Part shown: in pieces, positions 1 to 8,296 of the stretch | How positions within the stretch are numbered: the stretch's first letter is position 1 | Layout: the number at the start of each line of letters is the position of its first letter | From: Mesorhizobium_K marinum | GTDB lineage: Bacteria; Pseudomonadota; Alphaproteobacteria; Rhizobiales; Rhizobiaceae | Assembly: GCF_040813715.1 (NCBI RefSeq) | Contig: NZ_JBFOCH010000005.1 | Direction: 5' to 3' (one strand) | Length of the DNA stretch: 64,000 nucleotides | Notes under the pieces: generated by a model | Seen by the model: the letters and a program-made list of their open reading frames with translations, nothing else | Told to the model about the DNA's origin: nothing | The model's database searches: none | Made by a program: the position numbers and the translations under genes

Positions 1-137
1 TGCAGGCATTCGAGCTTCAGCATCAGGCGGGCGTCGGTAACCGGCTCCGACACCGCCTCGACGGCGATGGTTGGCGTCTTGCGGACGTGCGGGGCGATCT
101 GGCCGGCCGCAGCCCTGATGTCGTCGATGGAAATCAT
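1..137 (-). CDS. EutB-like threonine/hydroxyectoine dehydratase, N-terminus only
   Basis: Partial gene running off the left edge. The 45 visible residues begin MISIDDIRAAAGQIAPHV and end in LMLKLECL, the typical N-terminus of PLP-dependent threonine ammonia-lyases and the hydroxyectoine dehydratase EutB. The Lys that binds PLP would lie just outside the window. Its ATG overlaps the stop of the upstream deacylase (ATGA), so the two are translationally coupled. That DoeB/EutE-like partner favours EutB over a biosynthetic IlvA. Family assignment is fairly firm; the exact substrate is inferred from the neighbour. Confidence 0.65.
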   Translation of the reverse strand, partial: MISIDDIRAAAGQIAPHVRKTPTIAVEAVSEPVTDARLMLKLECL

Positions 138-1343
138 GCCGGCTTCCTTTCATAGGGCGAGGCCACCACCAGGCAGCAGTTTCCTGGGCGGACTCTGCCT
201 GGCTGCCGGCGACCATAGACGATGCCGTCGGCGCGGTAATGCAGTTCGATCGGCGTGCGGCCCGGCTGCGTTAGGAAATGGATCCGCCCGGCGAGTTCGC
301 CGGCGCGAACCTCGGTGCCGAGCTTGTGGATAGGTTCGAATACGCCGTCGTCCTCGGCGATCAGATGCGCCTTGCCGGTGAGCTCGTAGAGCCGCGACGG
401 CGCCTCGGGTGCAACCACGGTTTCGCCAGGCAGCACGCCGACATGCGCCAGCACGTTGCGCACGCCGCGTCGGCAGAGCGCCAGCGCATCGATCGAGACA
501 GTGCCGGCGCCGGCCATCTCGGTTCCGATCGCCGTCATGCCGGCGAGAGCCGCCGACGCCGTCGCCGTGCGCGGATCGCCTCGGTTGTCGATGACGACGG
601 TGACAGGCGCGCCGAAGGCCAGCGCCGCATTCACGTTCGCCTCGTGTTGCTGGGGCGTCTTGCCCGGCTCGATGACGGCGCTCGGAATGATGTCGAGCGA
701 GGAGCCGCCGGAATGGAGGTCGACGAAAACGTCGCCCATCGGGAACAGCACGTCGTTGACGAAGGCTGCGATCTGCTGGGTGGTCGTTCCCAGCGGGTCG
801 CCCGGGAAGGTGCGGTTCAGGTTGAGCCCGTCGATCGGCGAGACGCGGCGGCCGGCAACCACGGCCGGCTGGTTGATCGCCGGGATGAAGATCAGCCTGC
901 CCGAAACCTCGACCGGATCGAGGCCACGGATCAGCTCGCCGAGCGTGATNTGCCGCGATCTGCTGGGTTGTCGTTCCCAGCGGGTCGCCCGGGAAGGTGC
1001 GGTTCAGGTTGAGCCCGTCGATCGGCGAGACGCGGCGGCCGGCAACCACGGCCGGCTGGTTGATCGCCGGGATGAAGATCAGCCTGCCCGAAACCTCGAC
1101 CGGATCGAGGCCACGGATCAGCTCGCCGAGCGTGATCGGACCTTCGTATTCGTCGCCGTGGTTGCCGCCTTCCAGGATGACGGTCGGGCCCTCGCCGTTC
1201 TTGATGACGGCAACCGGCACCGGAATCACGCCCCAGGCGTCGTCATGCGACGAAAGTGGCACATGGAACACGCCGATCTGCTTTCCCGGCTTGTCGAAAT
1301 CCACCGTGGCGGGCGTCAGCTGTTGGGTTATATTGCGTTCCAT
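134..1343 (-). CDS. DoeB/EutE-like N-acyl-diamino acid deacylase (AstE/AspA, M14 family), broken by assembly
   Basis: Zinc-dependent deacylase of the succinylglutamate desuccinylase/aspartoacylase family. Ligand motif NHGDE gives H62 and E65, and DLHSGG supplies the third zinc His. The SPIDGLNLNRTFPG stretch closely resembles DoeB/EutE, which deacetylates N-alpha-acetyl-diaminobutyrate in ectoine breakdown. Collapsing the duplicated sequence at base 950 gives about 340 residues, normal for the family; as printed the copy shifts the frame. It is coupled (ATGA) to the EutB-like gene and divergent from the IclR regulator. No ectoine transporter or EnuR/MocR-type regulator is in the window, so the substrate could be another N-acyl diamino acid. 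Confidence 0.75.
764..1136. repeat. Assembly junction with duplicated flanks (n at 950)
   Basis: 764-949 and 951-1136 are the same 186 bases with one or two differences (for example gtggtcg against gttgtcg). The copy inserts a frameshift into the deacylase gene. Confidence 0.9.
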
Positions 1344-1393
1344 TGGCTACTCTTCATGCTGGGTAGGGACGATGGGCGGCGCGTGCGGACAAC

Positions 1394-1438
1394 TTTCCGT
1401 ACACGACATTTGATTTTATATATGGAAATGTGATTTCC
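1394..1438. promoter_or_regulatory. Candidate IclR operator region between deacylase and iclR genes
   Basis: Two symmetric elements lie in the divergent promoter region. Bases 1397-1406 read ccgtacacga, close to the perfect palindrome tcgtatacga at 6482-6491 before the binding-protein gene. Bases 1424-1438 form a perfect inverted repeat, ggaaat-gtg-atttcc. IclR-family proteins commonly bind such sites next to their own gene; assignment to this regulator is inferred. Confidence 0.45.
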
Positions 1439-1491
1439 TGAATGATAGACGGCGCCGTTTTCAGGGAAGCCGTTCCAGGGGACCGTGCGCC

Positions 1492-2370
1492 ATGCCGAAG
1501 AACACAAGCACCAGCATCGCCCGCAAGGGCAAGAAGGCCGCTGCGACCGCCGACGCCAAGCAGGCCTACGGCGCGCCGGCGCTCGAGAAGGGGCTCGACA
1601 TCCTCGAACTGATGGCCGGCATGTCCCGCGGCGTGACCCAGAGCGAAATCGCCCAGTTGCTCGGCCGCTCCCTGCAGGAGGTCTACCGCGTCGTCATGGT
1701 GCTGGAACGGCGCGGCTACATCCAGCGCCGGCCGGACGACGACGGGCTGTTTCTCTCCAACCGGCTGCACGACCTCTCCAACCGCTATCCGCCGATGCGC
1801 CGCCTCCTGGACATCGCGCTGCCGATCATCAACACGGCGTCGGTCGAGGCCTACCAGGCCATGCACATCGCGGTTCTCGACCATCTCGACATTCGCGTCG
1901 TGGCGCAGGTCGACAGCCCCGCGCCTCTGGGTTTCCGCCTGCGCGTGGGAACGCAAAACCCGGCGGCTGCGACGGCTTCCGGCCGTGTGCTGATCGCCTT
2001 CCAGCGCCCGACCATCAAGGACTGGGCGTTTCGCGAGATCGAGAGGACGGTGTCCGAGGACACCGCCAAGGCGCTGGAGCAGCGCATCGAGGCGATCCAC
2101 CGGCGCGGCTACGAGATGATCGCCGGCGAAGGCCTGCAGGGCATCACCGACGTGTCCTTCCCGATCCTCGACGCCGAAGGCCACGCCACCGCAGTGCTGA
2201 CCATGCCCTACCTGCCCTCCGCCAGGGAGCGTGTGAGTTTTGAAAACGCCTGCCGGACCTTGTTCAGAGCGGCGCGCGCCATCACCGAGGCGTTCGACGG
2301 CACGCTGCCGGAGCCGAACTTCCCGCTGGCGCCGATCCGCGAGAAGCGGCCGCCGGCGCGGCATACCTGA
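1492..2370 (+). CDS. IclR-family transcriptional regulator
   Basis: 292 residues. A basic tail (1-25) precedes a winged helix-turn-helix (about 27-88, containing VTQSEIAQLLGRSLQEVYRVV) and an IclR effector-binding domain (about 100-280) with the usual ATASGRVLIAF segment. It is divergent from the deacylase/EutB-like pair, and its 3' side faces the end of the sugar ABC operon, so it could control either or both. The motif shared by 1394-1411 and 6479-6497 favours control of both. Ligand unknown. Confidence 0.85.
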   Translation: MPKNTSTSIARKGKKAAATADAKQAYGAPALEKGLDILELMAGMSRGVTQSEIAQLLGRSLQEVYRVVMVLERRGYIQRRPDDDGLFLSNRLHDLSNRYPPMRRLLDIALPIINTASVEAYQAMHIAVLDHLDIRVVAQVDSPAPLGFRLRVGTQNPAAATASGRVLIAFQRPTIKDWAFREIERTVSEDTAKALEQRIEAIHRRGYEMIAGEGLQGITDVSFPILDAEGHATAVLTMPYLPSARERVSFENACRTLFRAARAITEAFDGTLPEPNFPLAPIREKRPPARHT

Positions 2371-2491
2371 GCCGCCGGCGCCGGTCGTGCCGGGCGGGCA
2401 CGGGCTCATGACGACCCGCCTTCGCNACGGCATACCTGAGCCGGCGCCGATGATACTGGGCGCACTGGGGCTCATGACGACCCGCCTTCGC
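2359..2491. repeat. Assembly junction with diverged duplicated flanks (n at 2426)
   Basis: 2359-2425 and 2428-2491 are alternative versions of the short convergent spacer after the IclR gene. The ends match, but the middle differs by substitutions and a small indel, far more than at coding junctions. Confidence 0.8.
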
Positions 2492-2920
2492 CGACGACCG
2501 GGTGGCTGAAGACCTCATCCAGCCAGAGCGGCTCGCCTTCGGCGTCCGCGATCTCGTCGAAGACATGGCCGAGCGACTCCGTCCAGCGCTTCTGCACCGC
2601 GCTCGCGCCGGTCACGGCGCGCGCATGNCTTCGGCGTCCGCGATCTCGTCAAAGACATGTCCGAGCGACTCCGTCCAGCGCTTCTGCACCGCGCTCGCGC
2701 CGGTCACGGCGCGCGCATGGTCGTAACCGTGGCGGGTGCGCATGCGCGAGACGACGAGGTCGCCTCGACGCCAGATCTGGTAGTCGTAGATGCCGGCCTC
2801 ATCGATGAGGTCGAGGATCTCGGCCCACACGGCGCGGTGGGCGCGGTCATATTCCGGACCCATGCCCGGCTTGAGCCGGTAGACGAACAGCACGGCTTCG
2901 CCGGGGCGGCCGCGGCTCAC
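2472..2920 (-). CDS. L-rhamnose mutarotase-like protein (RhaM/DUF718 family), broken by assembly
   Basis: Small cytoplasmic protein of about 118 residues once the duplicate at 2628 is collapsed. The N-terminus EAVLFVYRLKPGMGPEYDRAHRAVW and the YDYQIWRRGDLV segment match the RhaM family, which interconverts sugar anomers; the His in RAHRAVW aligns with the catalytic His. The GTG start at 2920 overlaps the permease stop (GTGA), making it the last gene of the ABC operon. The C-terminus continues EGEPLWLDEVFSHPVVGEGGSS, slightly longer than E. coli RhaM. The actual sugar is not known. Confidence 0.7.
2537..2719. repeat. Assembly junction with duplicated flanks (n at 2628)
   Basis: 2537-2627 and 2629-2719 are 91-base copies with at least two SNPs (gtcgaagacatggccg against gtcaaagacatgtccg), inside the mutarotase-like gene. 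Confidence 0.9.
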
Positions 2921-3786
2921 TTGACCGCTCCCGCGATGGCGCCGTTCAGGATCTGCCGCTGGAACACGAGGTAGACGATCATGACCGGGAGCAGCGCAAC
3001 GATGAGGCCGGCGCTGATCAGCGGTATCGAGACGTCGTACTGCCCCGACAGCAGCGCCACCCCGACCATCAGCGTGGTCTTGTCCGAACCGCCCATGATG
3101 ACCAGCGGCAGCAGGAGGTCGTTCCACATCCAGACGAAGTTGAGGATCGAGAGCGCGGCGATTGCCGGCGTCGAAACCGGCAGCAGCACCTGGAACAGGA
3201 TGCGCATGTCGCCGGCGCCGTCGAGCCGCGCCGCCTCGATGAGTTCGTCCGGGATCGCCCGGAAATAGGCGACCAGCAGGTAGGTGCTCATCGGCAGGCC
3301 GAAGGCGGCATAGGACAGGATCAGGCCCTGGTAGGTGCCGCCAAGGCCGAGGCCCAGGATGGTCTCGTAGAGCGGGTAGATCACCACCTGGCTCGGAATG
3401 ACCAGCATCGAGATCACGAAGAGGAAGACGAGGTTGCCGCCCGGCATGCGCAGCTTCGTGACCGCATAGGCGATGAACAGCGCGGCCACCGTCGAGAGCA
3501 GCAGCCCGCCCGCCGTGGTGACGACGCTGTTGAACAGCAACTGCGGCACCTGCATGCGGTTGAAGGTGTCGATGTAGTTGTCGAGGCTGATCGCATCGGG
3601 CAGGCCGAGCGGATCCTGCGCATAGGCCGTGCGCGACTTCAGCGAGTTGATGATGGTGAAGAGAAGCGGATAGAGTGCCCCCAGTGCGATCACCACGAGC
3701 ACAAAGGTCACCAGCCACTTACCAAGGCTGCGCAGGGCGCGGCTGCCCCGGCGGCGCCGGCGCGGGATCATCGCATCGGCGCTCAT
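2917..3786 (-). CDS. Sugar ABC transporter permease, MalG-type (CUT1)
   Basis: 289 residues with a cytoplasmic basic N-terminus (PRRRRRG) and six predicted membrane segments. The EAA loop ELIEAARLDGAGDMRILFQVLLP contacts the ATPase. Starts with ATGA overlap on the upstream permease and ends with GTGA overlap on the mutarotase-like gene, so the operon is tightly coupled. Works with the partner permease, the binding protein at 4775-6355 and probably the ATPase at 11616-12671. Confidence 0.93.
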   Translation of the reverse strand: MSADAMIPRRRRRGSRALRSLGKWLVTFVLVVIALGALYPLLFTIINSLKSRTAYAQDPLGLPDAISLDNYIDTFNRMQVPQLLFNSVVTTAGGLLLSTVAALFIAYAVTKLRMPGGNLVFLFVISMLVIPSQVVIYPLYETILGLGLGGTYQGLILSYAAFGLPMSTYLLVAYFRAIPDELIEAARLDGAGDMRILFQVLLPVSTPAIAALSILNFVWMWNDLLLPLVIMGGSDKTTLMVGVALLSGQYDVSIPLISAGLIVALLPVMIVYLVFQRQILNGAIAGAVK

Positions 3787-4709
3787 GACGATCTCCCCTT
3801 CCCTTCCTGGTACATGCGCCGGACGACGAACGCCGATATCACGGCGGCAAAGACGAACAGCGCCATGCCTATGGCCGCGCCCTTGCCGCGGTTCATGAAC
3901 TCGAACGTGGTCGTGAAGACGAGGTATTCCGGCAGCATGGTGGCGCTGCCCGGTCCGCCACGCGTCAACGCGTAGATCAGCGGGAACATCCAGATCAGCA
4001 TGCTCGACATGCACAGCACGGTCCAGTAGCCGACGACCGGCTTGATCAGCGGCATCGCAATCTTGAACATCAGCCGGAAGAAGCCGGCCCCGTCCAGCCG
4101 TGCGGCCTCGACGATATCCTGCGGAATTGTCGCCAGGCCGGAAAGGTAGGTCAGCACGCCGAGGCCGAAGAAGGCCCACAGCGCCACGGCCGTCAGCGAG
4201 AACAGCGCGCTGTTGGGGCCGTTGAGCCACTCGATGGCCAGCGGCGCCAACCCGATGTTGATCAGCAGCGCATTGAGAGGCCCTTCGGGCGCGAGGATTT
4301 GGCGGAACATGATGCCGACCACGACCGGGGCGATCATGTAGGGCAGGAAATAGACCGCGCGAAAAACCTTCCAGCCCGGCGTGCGCTGGAACAGCAGGAG
4401 CGCGATGATCAGCGGCAGGAAGACCCAGACGGGCAGCGTGAGGAAAACCATCACGGCGTTGCGGAAAGCCTGCCAGACGGCGGGGTCGTTCCACGCCGAG
4501 ATGTAGTTGCGCATGCCGCCGAAAGTCGGGTCCTCGAAGCCGCGCGTGCGCAGCAGGCTGAGCCAGAAGGCATGGACGAGCGGCACAAGCTTGAACAGCA
4601 CGGCGAGCGCCACGCCGGGAAGAACCAGCGCGAGCGCCAGCCACGGCATGCTGCCTCGGCGCTTGCGCGCCGCTCCGCCTCTCGGGGCTGCTGGGGTCTG
4701 CAACGTCAT
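3783..4709 (-). CDS. Sugar ABC transporter permease, MalF-type (CUT1)
   Basis: 308 residues. Short basic N-terminus, then a first membrane segment (LALALVLPGVALAVLF) and five more. EAA loop DIVEAARLDGAGFFRLMFKIAMPL. ATG at 4709 is chosen because translation from there gives a normal MalF-type N-terminus; longer versions would run into the binding-protein gene. About 65 bases separate it from the binding-protein stop, and it overlaps the second permease by ATGA. Confidence 0.93.
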   Translation of the reverse strand: MTLQTPAAPRGGAARKRRGSMPWLALALVLPGVALAVLFKLVPLVHAFWLSLLRTRGFEDPTFGGMRNYISAWNDPAVWQAFRNAVMVFLTLPVWVFLPLIIALLLFQRTPGWKVFRAVYFLPYMIAPVVVGIMFRQILAPEGPLNALLINIGLAPLAIEWLNGPNSALFSLTAVALWAFFGLGVLTYLSGLATIPQDIVEAARLDGAGFFRLMFKIAMPLIKPVVGYWTVLCMSSMLIWMFPLIYALTRGGPGSATMLPEYLVFTTTFEFMNRGKGAAIGMALFVFAAVISAFVVRRMYQEGKGRSS

Positions 4710-4774
4710 CGTCTCATGCCTTGGCTGGAGCATGGCGGGGCCTGTCGCGGCCCCGCCCGGCGCGTCGGCGCCGC

Positions 4775-6355
4775 CTATTCGTCGCTCTTGCCGGGGCTCT
4801 CCTCGAGAGCGACCTGCATGCGCGCGACCCATTCGTCGACCGTCATGCGGTCGAGCGTCACTTCCTGCCAGCCGCGGGCGAGCGCGTCGGCTTCCTGGCC
4901 GCTCAGCAGCACGCCGACATGCAGCGTCGGAGACTTGATGATCTCGCGGATCTGCTCGAGCGCCGCCGATTTCGGGAACAGGCTCTGGTCGACGTTCTTG
5001 TTCAGCGGGATGCCGCCGCCGAGCGAGGTGAGAAGGTCGCCGTTGGTCTTGCCGGCGATGAACTTGACGAACTTCAGCCCGGCGTCCTGCTTGTCGGACC
5101 ACGAGGCAACGCCGAAGACCGCGCTTTCGACGCCGCTGAAGCGGTCGGCGAGCGGCGCATCCGCGACCAGCACGGGCCAGCGCATCGCACCAACGTTCTC
5201 GTCGCCCAGCGCCGCGCCGAAAGCCTGCCAGTTGACGGCGTCGGCGATGATGGTGCTGGCGAAGGCGGCGTTGCCGCTGGAGAAGATATCGGCGCCGTCG
5301 GGCAGCATCGAGATCGACGGCGAGTTGGAGTTGATCCAGCCACGCTTGCCGATCGACGCCATCGCCTCGAGGATGCTCTTCATCTTCGGGTCGGTCCAGG
5401 GCATGTCGCCGGCAAGCACGGCGCGCATGTCATCCTCGGTCAGGTAGTTGCGTGCGACCTCGGGGAAGTTCCAGTAGGTCGGGAAGACGCCGGTCATGCC
5501 ATGCGCCAGGCAGGTCTTGCCGATCGCCGACACCGCCTTGCAGGCCGCGTCCATCTCGTCCCAGGTCTTGGGCGGGCTGGCCGGATCGAGGCCCGCTTCC
5601 TTGAGCACGGCCTTGTTGTAGTACATCACGTTGCCCTGGGACNAGTCTTGCCGATCGCCGACACAGCCTTGCAGGCCGCGTCCATTTCGTCCCAGGTCTT
5701 GGGCGGGCTGGCCGGATCGAGTCCCGCTTCCTTGAGCACGGCCTTGTTGTAGTACATCACGTTGCCCTGGTAGCCGAAGGGCAAGCCGTAGCAGGCCTGG
5801 TTGAGGTCGAAGTTCAGGCAGCCGCCGCTGTAGGTGATCAGGTCNGGCCGGATCGAGGCCCGCTTCCTTGAGCACGGCCTTGTTGTAGTACATCACGTTG
5901 CCCTGGGACCCGAAGGGCAAGCCGTAGCAGGCCTGGTTGAGGTCGAAGTTCAGGCAGCCGCCGCTGTAGGTGATCAGGTCCGTGCCGGCGCTGGTGACGA
6001 GGTCGGCCGGAAGCTGCATGTAGGCCGAGCGGCGATCGTAAAGCTCGAGGCCCGAATTGTTCTGCATGACGTCGGGGCCGCTCTTGGTGGCGATGTAGGG
6101 GCCCTGCACTTCCGGATAGCGGTCGAAGGGGACCGTTTCCAGTTCCACCTTGATGCCCGGGTTTTCGGCCTCGAAGGCCTTGACCAGCGCCGTCCAGTAG
6201 TCCGGGCCGCCCGGCTGCCAGTTGAGCACCTTGATCGTGACGTCCTCGGCCGAGGCCGGCGCAACGGCGCCGAACACCGCCGCCGCGAAGGCTGCGGCGA
6301 CGCAGCCCGCCCTGAGCGACATGGTCGATACCGAGTTGTTCCAAATGCTGTTCAT
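4775..6355 (-). CDS. Sugar ABC transporter substrate-binding protein (family 1), broken by two assembly junctions
   Basis: Periplasmic family-1 solute-binding protein. Signal peptide of about 36 residues ending APASA|ED, then VTIKVLNWQPGGPDYWTALVKAFE, typical of CUT1 binding proteins. Start 6355 has a GGGAG ribosome site a few bases upstream. Two n junctions (5643, 5845) produce three partial copies of the region around SQGNVMYYNKAVLKEAG; collapsed, the protein is about 420 residues. First gene of the operon running to 2472; the symmetric elements at 6468-6491 lie in its promoter region. Ligand unknown; the nearby enzymes suggest a glycoside. Confidence 0.9.
   Translation of the reverse strand: MNSIWNNSVSTMSLRAGCVAAAFAAAVFGAVAPASAEDVTIKVLNWQPGGPDYWTALVKAFEAENPGIKVELETVPFDRYPEVQGPYIATKSGPDVMQNNSGLELYDRRSAYMQLPADLVTSAGTDLITYSGGCLNFDLNQACYGLPFGSQGNVMYYNKAVLKEAGLDPAXPDHLQRRLPELRPQPGLLRLALRLPGQRDVLQQGRAQGSGTRSGQPAQDLGRNGRGLQGCVGDRQDXSQGNVMYYNKAVLKEAGLDPASPPKTWDEMDAACKAVSAIGKTCLAHGMTGVFPTYWNFPEVARNYLTEDDMRAVLAGDMPWTDPKMKSILEAMASIGKRGWINSNSPSISMLPDGADIFSSGNAAFASTIIADAVNWQAFGAALGDENVGAMRWPVLVADAPLADRFSGVESAVFGVASWSDKQDAGLKFVKFIAGKTNGDLLTSLGGGIPLNKNVDQSLFPKSAALEQIREIIKSPTLHVGVLLSGQEADALARGWQEVTLDRMTVDEWVARMQVALEESPGKSDE
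5514..5980. repeat. Triple-copy assembly junction (n at 5643 and 5845)
   Basis: 5514-5642 is repeated at 5645-5773, and 5710-5844 at 5846-5980. SNPs alternate: the first and third copies have gatcgaggcccg and ccctgggac, the middle one gatcgagtcccg and ccctggtag. Confidence 0.9.
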
Positions 6356-6467
6356 CGTAACGCTCCCATTTTGTCCACCGCCCCATCGGGAGCGGCCCTC
6401 TCCGTCCGACGGGGTCGCCGGTCCCCCGGCGCCCATCGATCGACAGCTAACACGAGAACTTTGATTT

Positions 6468-6491
6468 ATGAAAGCACATTTTCGTATACGA
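6468..6491. promoter_or_regulatory. Candidate operator upstream of the binding-protein operon
   Basis: Bases 6468-6485 form an imperfect inverted repeat, atgaaa-gcacat-tttcgt; it overlaps a perfect 10-base palindrome, tcgtatacga, at 6482-6491. The palindrome resembles ccgtacacga at 1397-1406 near the iclR gene. It sits between the oxidoreductase stop and the binding-protein start, about 115 bases before the latter. Confidence 0.45.
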
Positions 6492-6499
6492 TAATTTGC

Positions 6500-7906
6500 T
6501 CACACAGAATCCGGCACGACGCCACCGATCCGGCTCGACTTCAGCGCCGCGTCGACCAGCGCCATGGTGCGAACGGAATCGTGGACGTCGGTGTCGAGCG
6601 CGGCATCCTCGCCGGCGACGTAGCGCTGCAGGTTGGCCATCACGAAGCCGAACGCGTCCGGCACGCGCTCGCCGGCCAGCCGCAGGTCGGTCCACTGGCC
6701 GCCCTCGGTGATGATTTCCAGCCGTTCCGGCACCGGCCTGACGTAGTCGACGAGGTAGCCCACCGTCAGATGCGCAGCGCCCTTGGTGCCCTCGACGCGA
6801 ATGGTCGCCTCGACGTGCTCGGGACCGAAGTTGTAGGTATGGTTGAGCGAAAGCGCGCAGCGCACCCGGTCGCCATAGTCGAGGATGATGCTGGAGCGGG
6901 CGTCGGCCTGGTTGGCGTAGCGCGGGTGCTTGACCGCCTTGGCGTAGACGCTGCCCGGCTCGCCGATCAGCGAGCGGATCCAGTCTAGGTAGTGGATGGA
7001 ATGCAGCGGGATCTCCACCGCATCGAGATGCGGGATGAACGACCACAGTTCCCAAGGCATGTAGACCGCAAGCCTGACCTCGACGTCGACGATGTCACCG
7101 AGCAGGCCCTTCTGCGCCGCATCCCGGATTGCCAGCATCGAGGGGGTGAAGCGGAGCTGGAAGTTGGTCGCCGCCGTCACCGCGCGCGCATCGAGCGCGT
7201 CGACGATGCGCCGCGCCGTGGCGCCTTCCGGCCCGAGCGGCTTCTGGATCNTGACCGCCTTGGCGTAGACGCTGTCCGGCTCGCCGATCAGCGAGCGGAT
7301 CCAGTCTAGGTAGTGGATGGAATGCAGCGGGATCTCCACCGCATCGAGATGCGGGATGAACGACCACAGCTCCCATGGCATGTAGACCGCGAGCCTGACC
7401 TCGACGTCGACGATGTCACCGAGCAGGCCCTTCTGCGCCGCATCCCGGATTGCCAGCATCGAGGGGGTGAAGCGGAGCTGGAAGTTGGTCGCCGCCGTCA
7501 CCGCGCGCGCATCGAGCGCGTCGACGATGCGCCGCGCCGTGGCGCCTTCCGGCCCGAGCGGCTTCTGGATCAGCGCGACGCTGCCCCGGGGCAGCTTTTC
7601 GGCCGTCTGGAGGATCGCGGCTGGCGGCAGCGCCAGGTCGAAGACCCCGTTCGTGCCGCAGGCGGCCAGCGCCGAATCAAGCGTCTCGTGCACCACGGGC
7701 ACATCGAAGTCGGCGGCGAGCTGGCGCGCCACGTCGACATTGAGGTCGAACACGCCGGCAACCGGCAGGCCCATCTTGCGATAGGCCGGGAGATGGCCGT
7801 CGCGCACGATTCCGCCTGCCCCCAGAATCGTGATGGGCCGCGGCTTCGAAGGCATCGGCCATGTTTGCCTGAGGCCGGAAATCAGGGACTTGGTATCGGA
7901 CGGCAT
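6500..7906 (-). CDS. Gfo/Idh/MocA-family NAD(P)-dependent oxidoreductase, broken by assembly
   Basis: Rossmann dehydrogenase with N-terminal ITILGAGGIVRDGHLPAYRKMG binding the dinucleotide, the EKP-like motif ALIQKPLGP, and a C-terminal GFO/IDH domain. Collapsed length is about 360 residues. The ATG at 7906 is preceded by GGGGAG; an upstream in-frame GTG at 7936 is less likely. A 320-base duplicate at 7251 breaks the frame. Probably oxidises a sugar or cyclitol delivered by the ABC system. It is divergent from the glycosidase-like gene and co-directional with the transporter operon. Confidence 0.85.
   Translation of the reverse strand: MPSDTKSLISGLRQTWPMPSKPRPITILGAGGIVRDGHLPAYRKMGLPVAGVFDLNVDVARQLAADFDVPVVHETLDSALAACGTNGVFDLALPPAAILQTAEKLPRGSVALIQKPLGPEGATARRIVDALDARAVTAATNFQLRFTPSMLAIRDAAQKGLLGDIVDVEVRLAVYMPWELWSFIPHLDAVEIPLHSIHYLDWIRSLIGEPDSVYAKAVXIQKPLGPEGATARRIVDALDARAVTAATNFQLRFTPSMLAIRDAAQKGLLGDIVDVEVRLAVYMPWELWSFIPHLDAVEIPLHSIHYLDWIRSLIGEPGSVYAKAVKHPRYANQADARSSIILDYGDRVRCALSLNHTYNFGPEHVEATIRVEGTKGAAHLTVGYLVDYVRPVPERLEIITEGGQWTDLRLAGERVPDAFGFVMANLQRYVAGEDAALDTDVHDSVRTMALVDAALKSSRIGGVVPDSV
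6931..7571. repeat. Assembly junction with duplicated flanks (n at 7251)
   Basis: 6931-7250 and 7252-7571 are 320-base copies with scattered SNPs (for example gctgcccggctcg against gctgtccggctcg), inside the oxidoreductase gene. Confidence 0.9.
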
Positions 7907-8296
7907 GAAACTCCCCGGTTGGACAGATGTTATCACCAGCGAAATATGATGTTGATATTTGATAGGGTCGCTGCTTTACTCTGTCAAACGGATTAGGGAA
8001 GGACTGGCATGATCATCGATGGCGAAGACAGGCATCCGCACGCGGCTCGGCGGCNGCCTGCCCCCAGAATCGTGATGGGTCGCGGCTTCGAAGGCATCGG
8101 CCATGTTTGCCTGAGGCCGGAAATCAGGGACTTGGTATCGGACGGCATGAAACTCCCCGGTTGGATAGATGTTATCACCAGCGAAATATGATGTTGATAT
8201 TTGATAGGGTCGCTGCTTTACTCTGTCAAACGGATTAGGGAAGGACTGGCATGATCATCGACGGCGAAGACAGGCATCCGCACGCGGCTCGACGGC
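7812..8296. repeat. Assembly junction with duplicated flanks (n at 8055)
   Basis: About 240 bases covering the start of the oxidoreductase gene, the divergent spacer and the first bases of the glycosidase-like gene occur twice on either side of 8055, with SNPs (ggacagatg against ggatagatg; tcgatgg against tcgacgg). The first ATG at 8009 is therefore a duplicate of the real start at 8251. Confidence 0.9.
7942..7960. promoter_or_regulatory. Inverted repeat in divergent oxidoreductase/glycosidase promoter
   Basis: Perfect inverted repeat aaatat-N7-atattt, repeated in the second copy at 8184-8202. Located 36 bases upstream of the oxidoreductase start and about 49 upstream of the glycosidase-like start, a sensible operator position for both. 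The cognate regulator is not established; the IclR protein is the candidate. Confidence 0.4.

Noticed and set aside
134..1343. Possible pseudogene (frameshifted deacylase), and similarly the SDR, VIT and P-type ATPase genes
   Set aside because: Removing the junction copy restores a full-length frame in each case.
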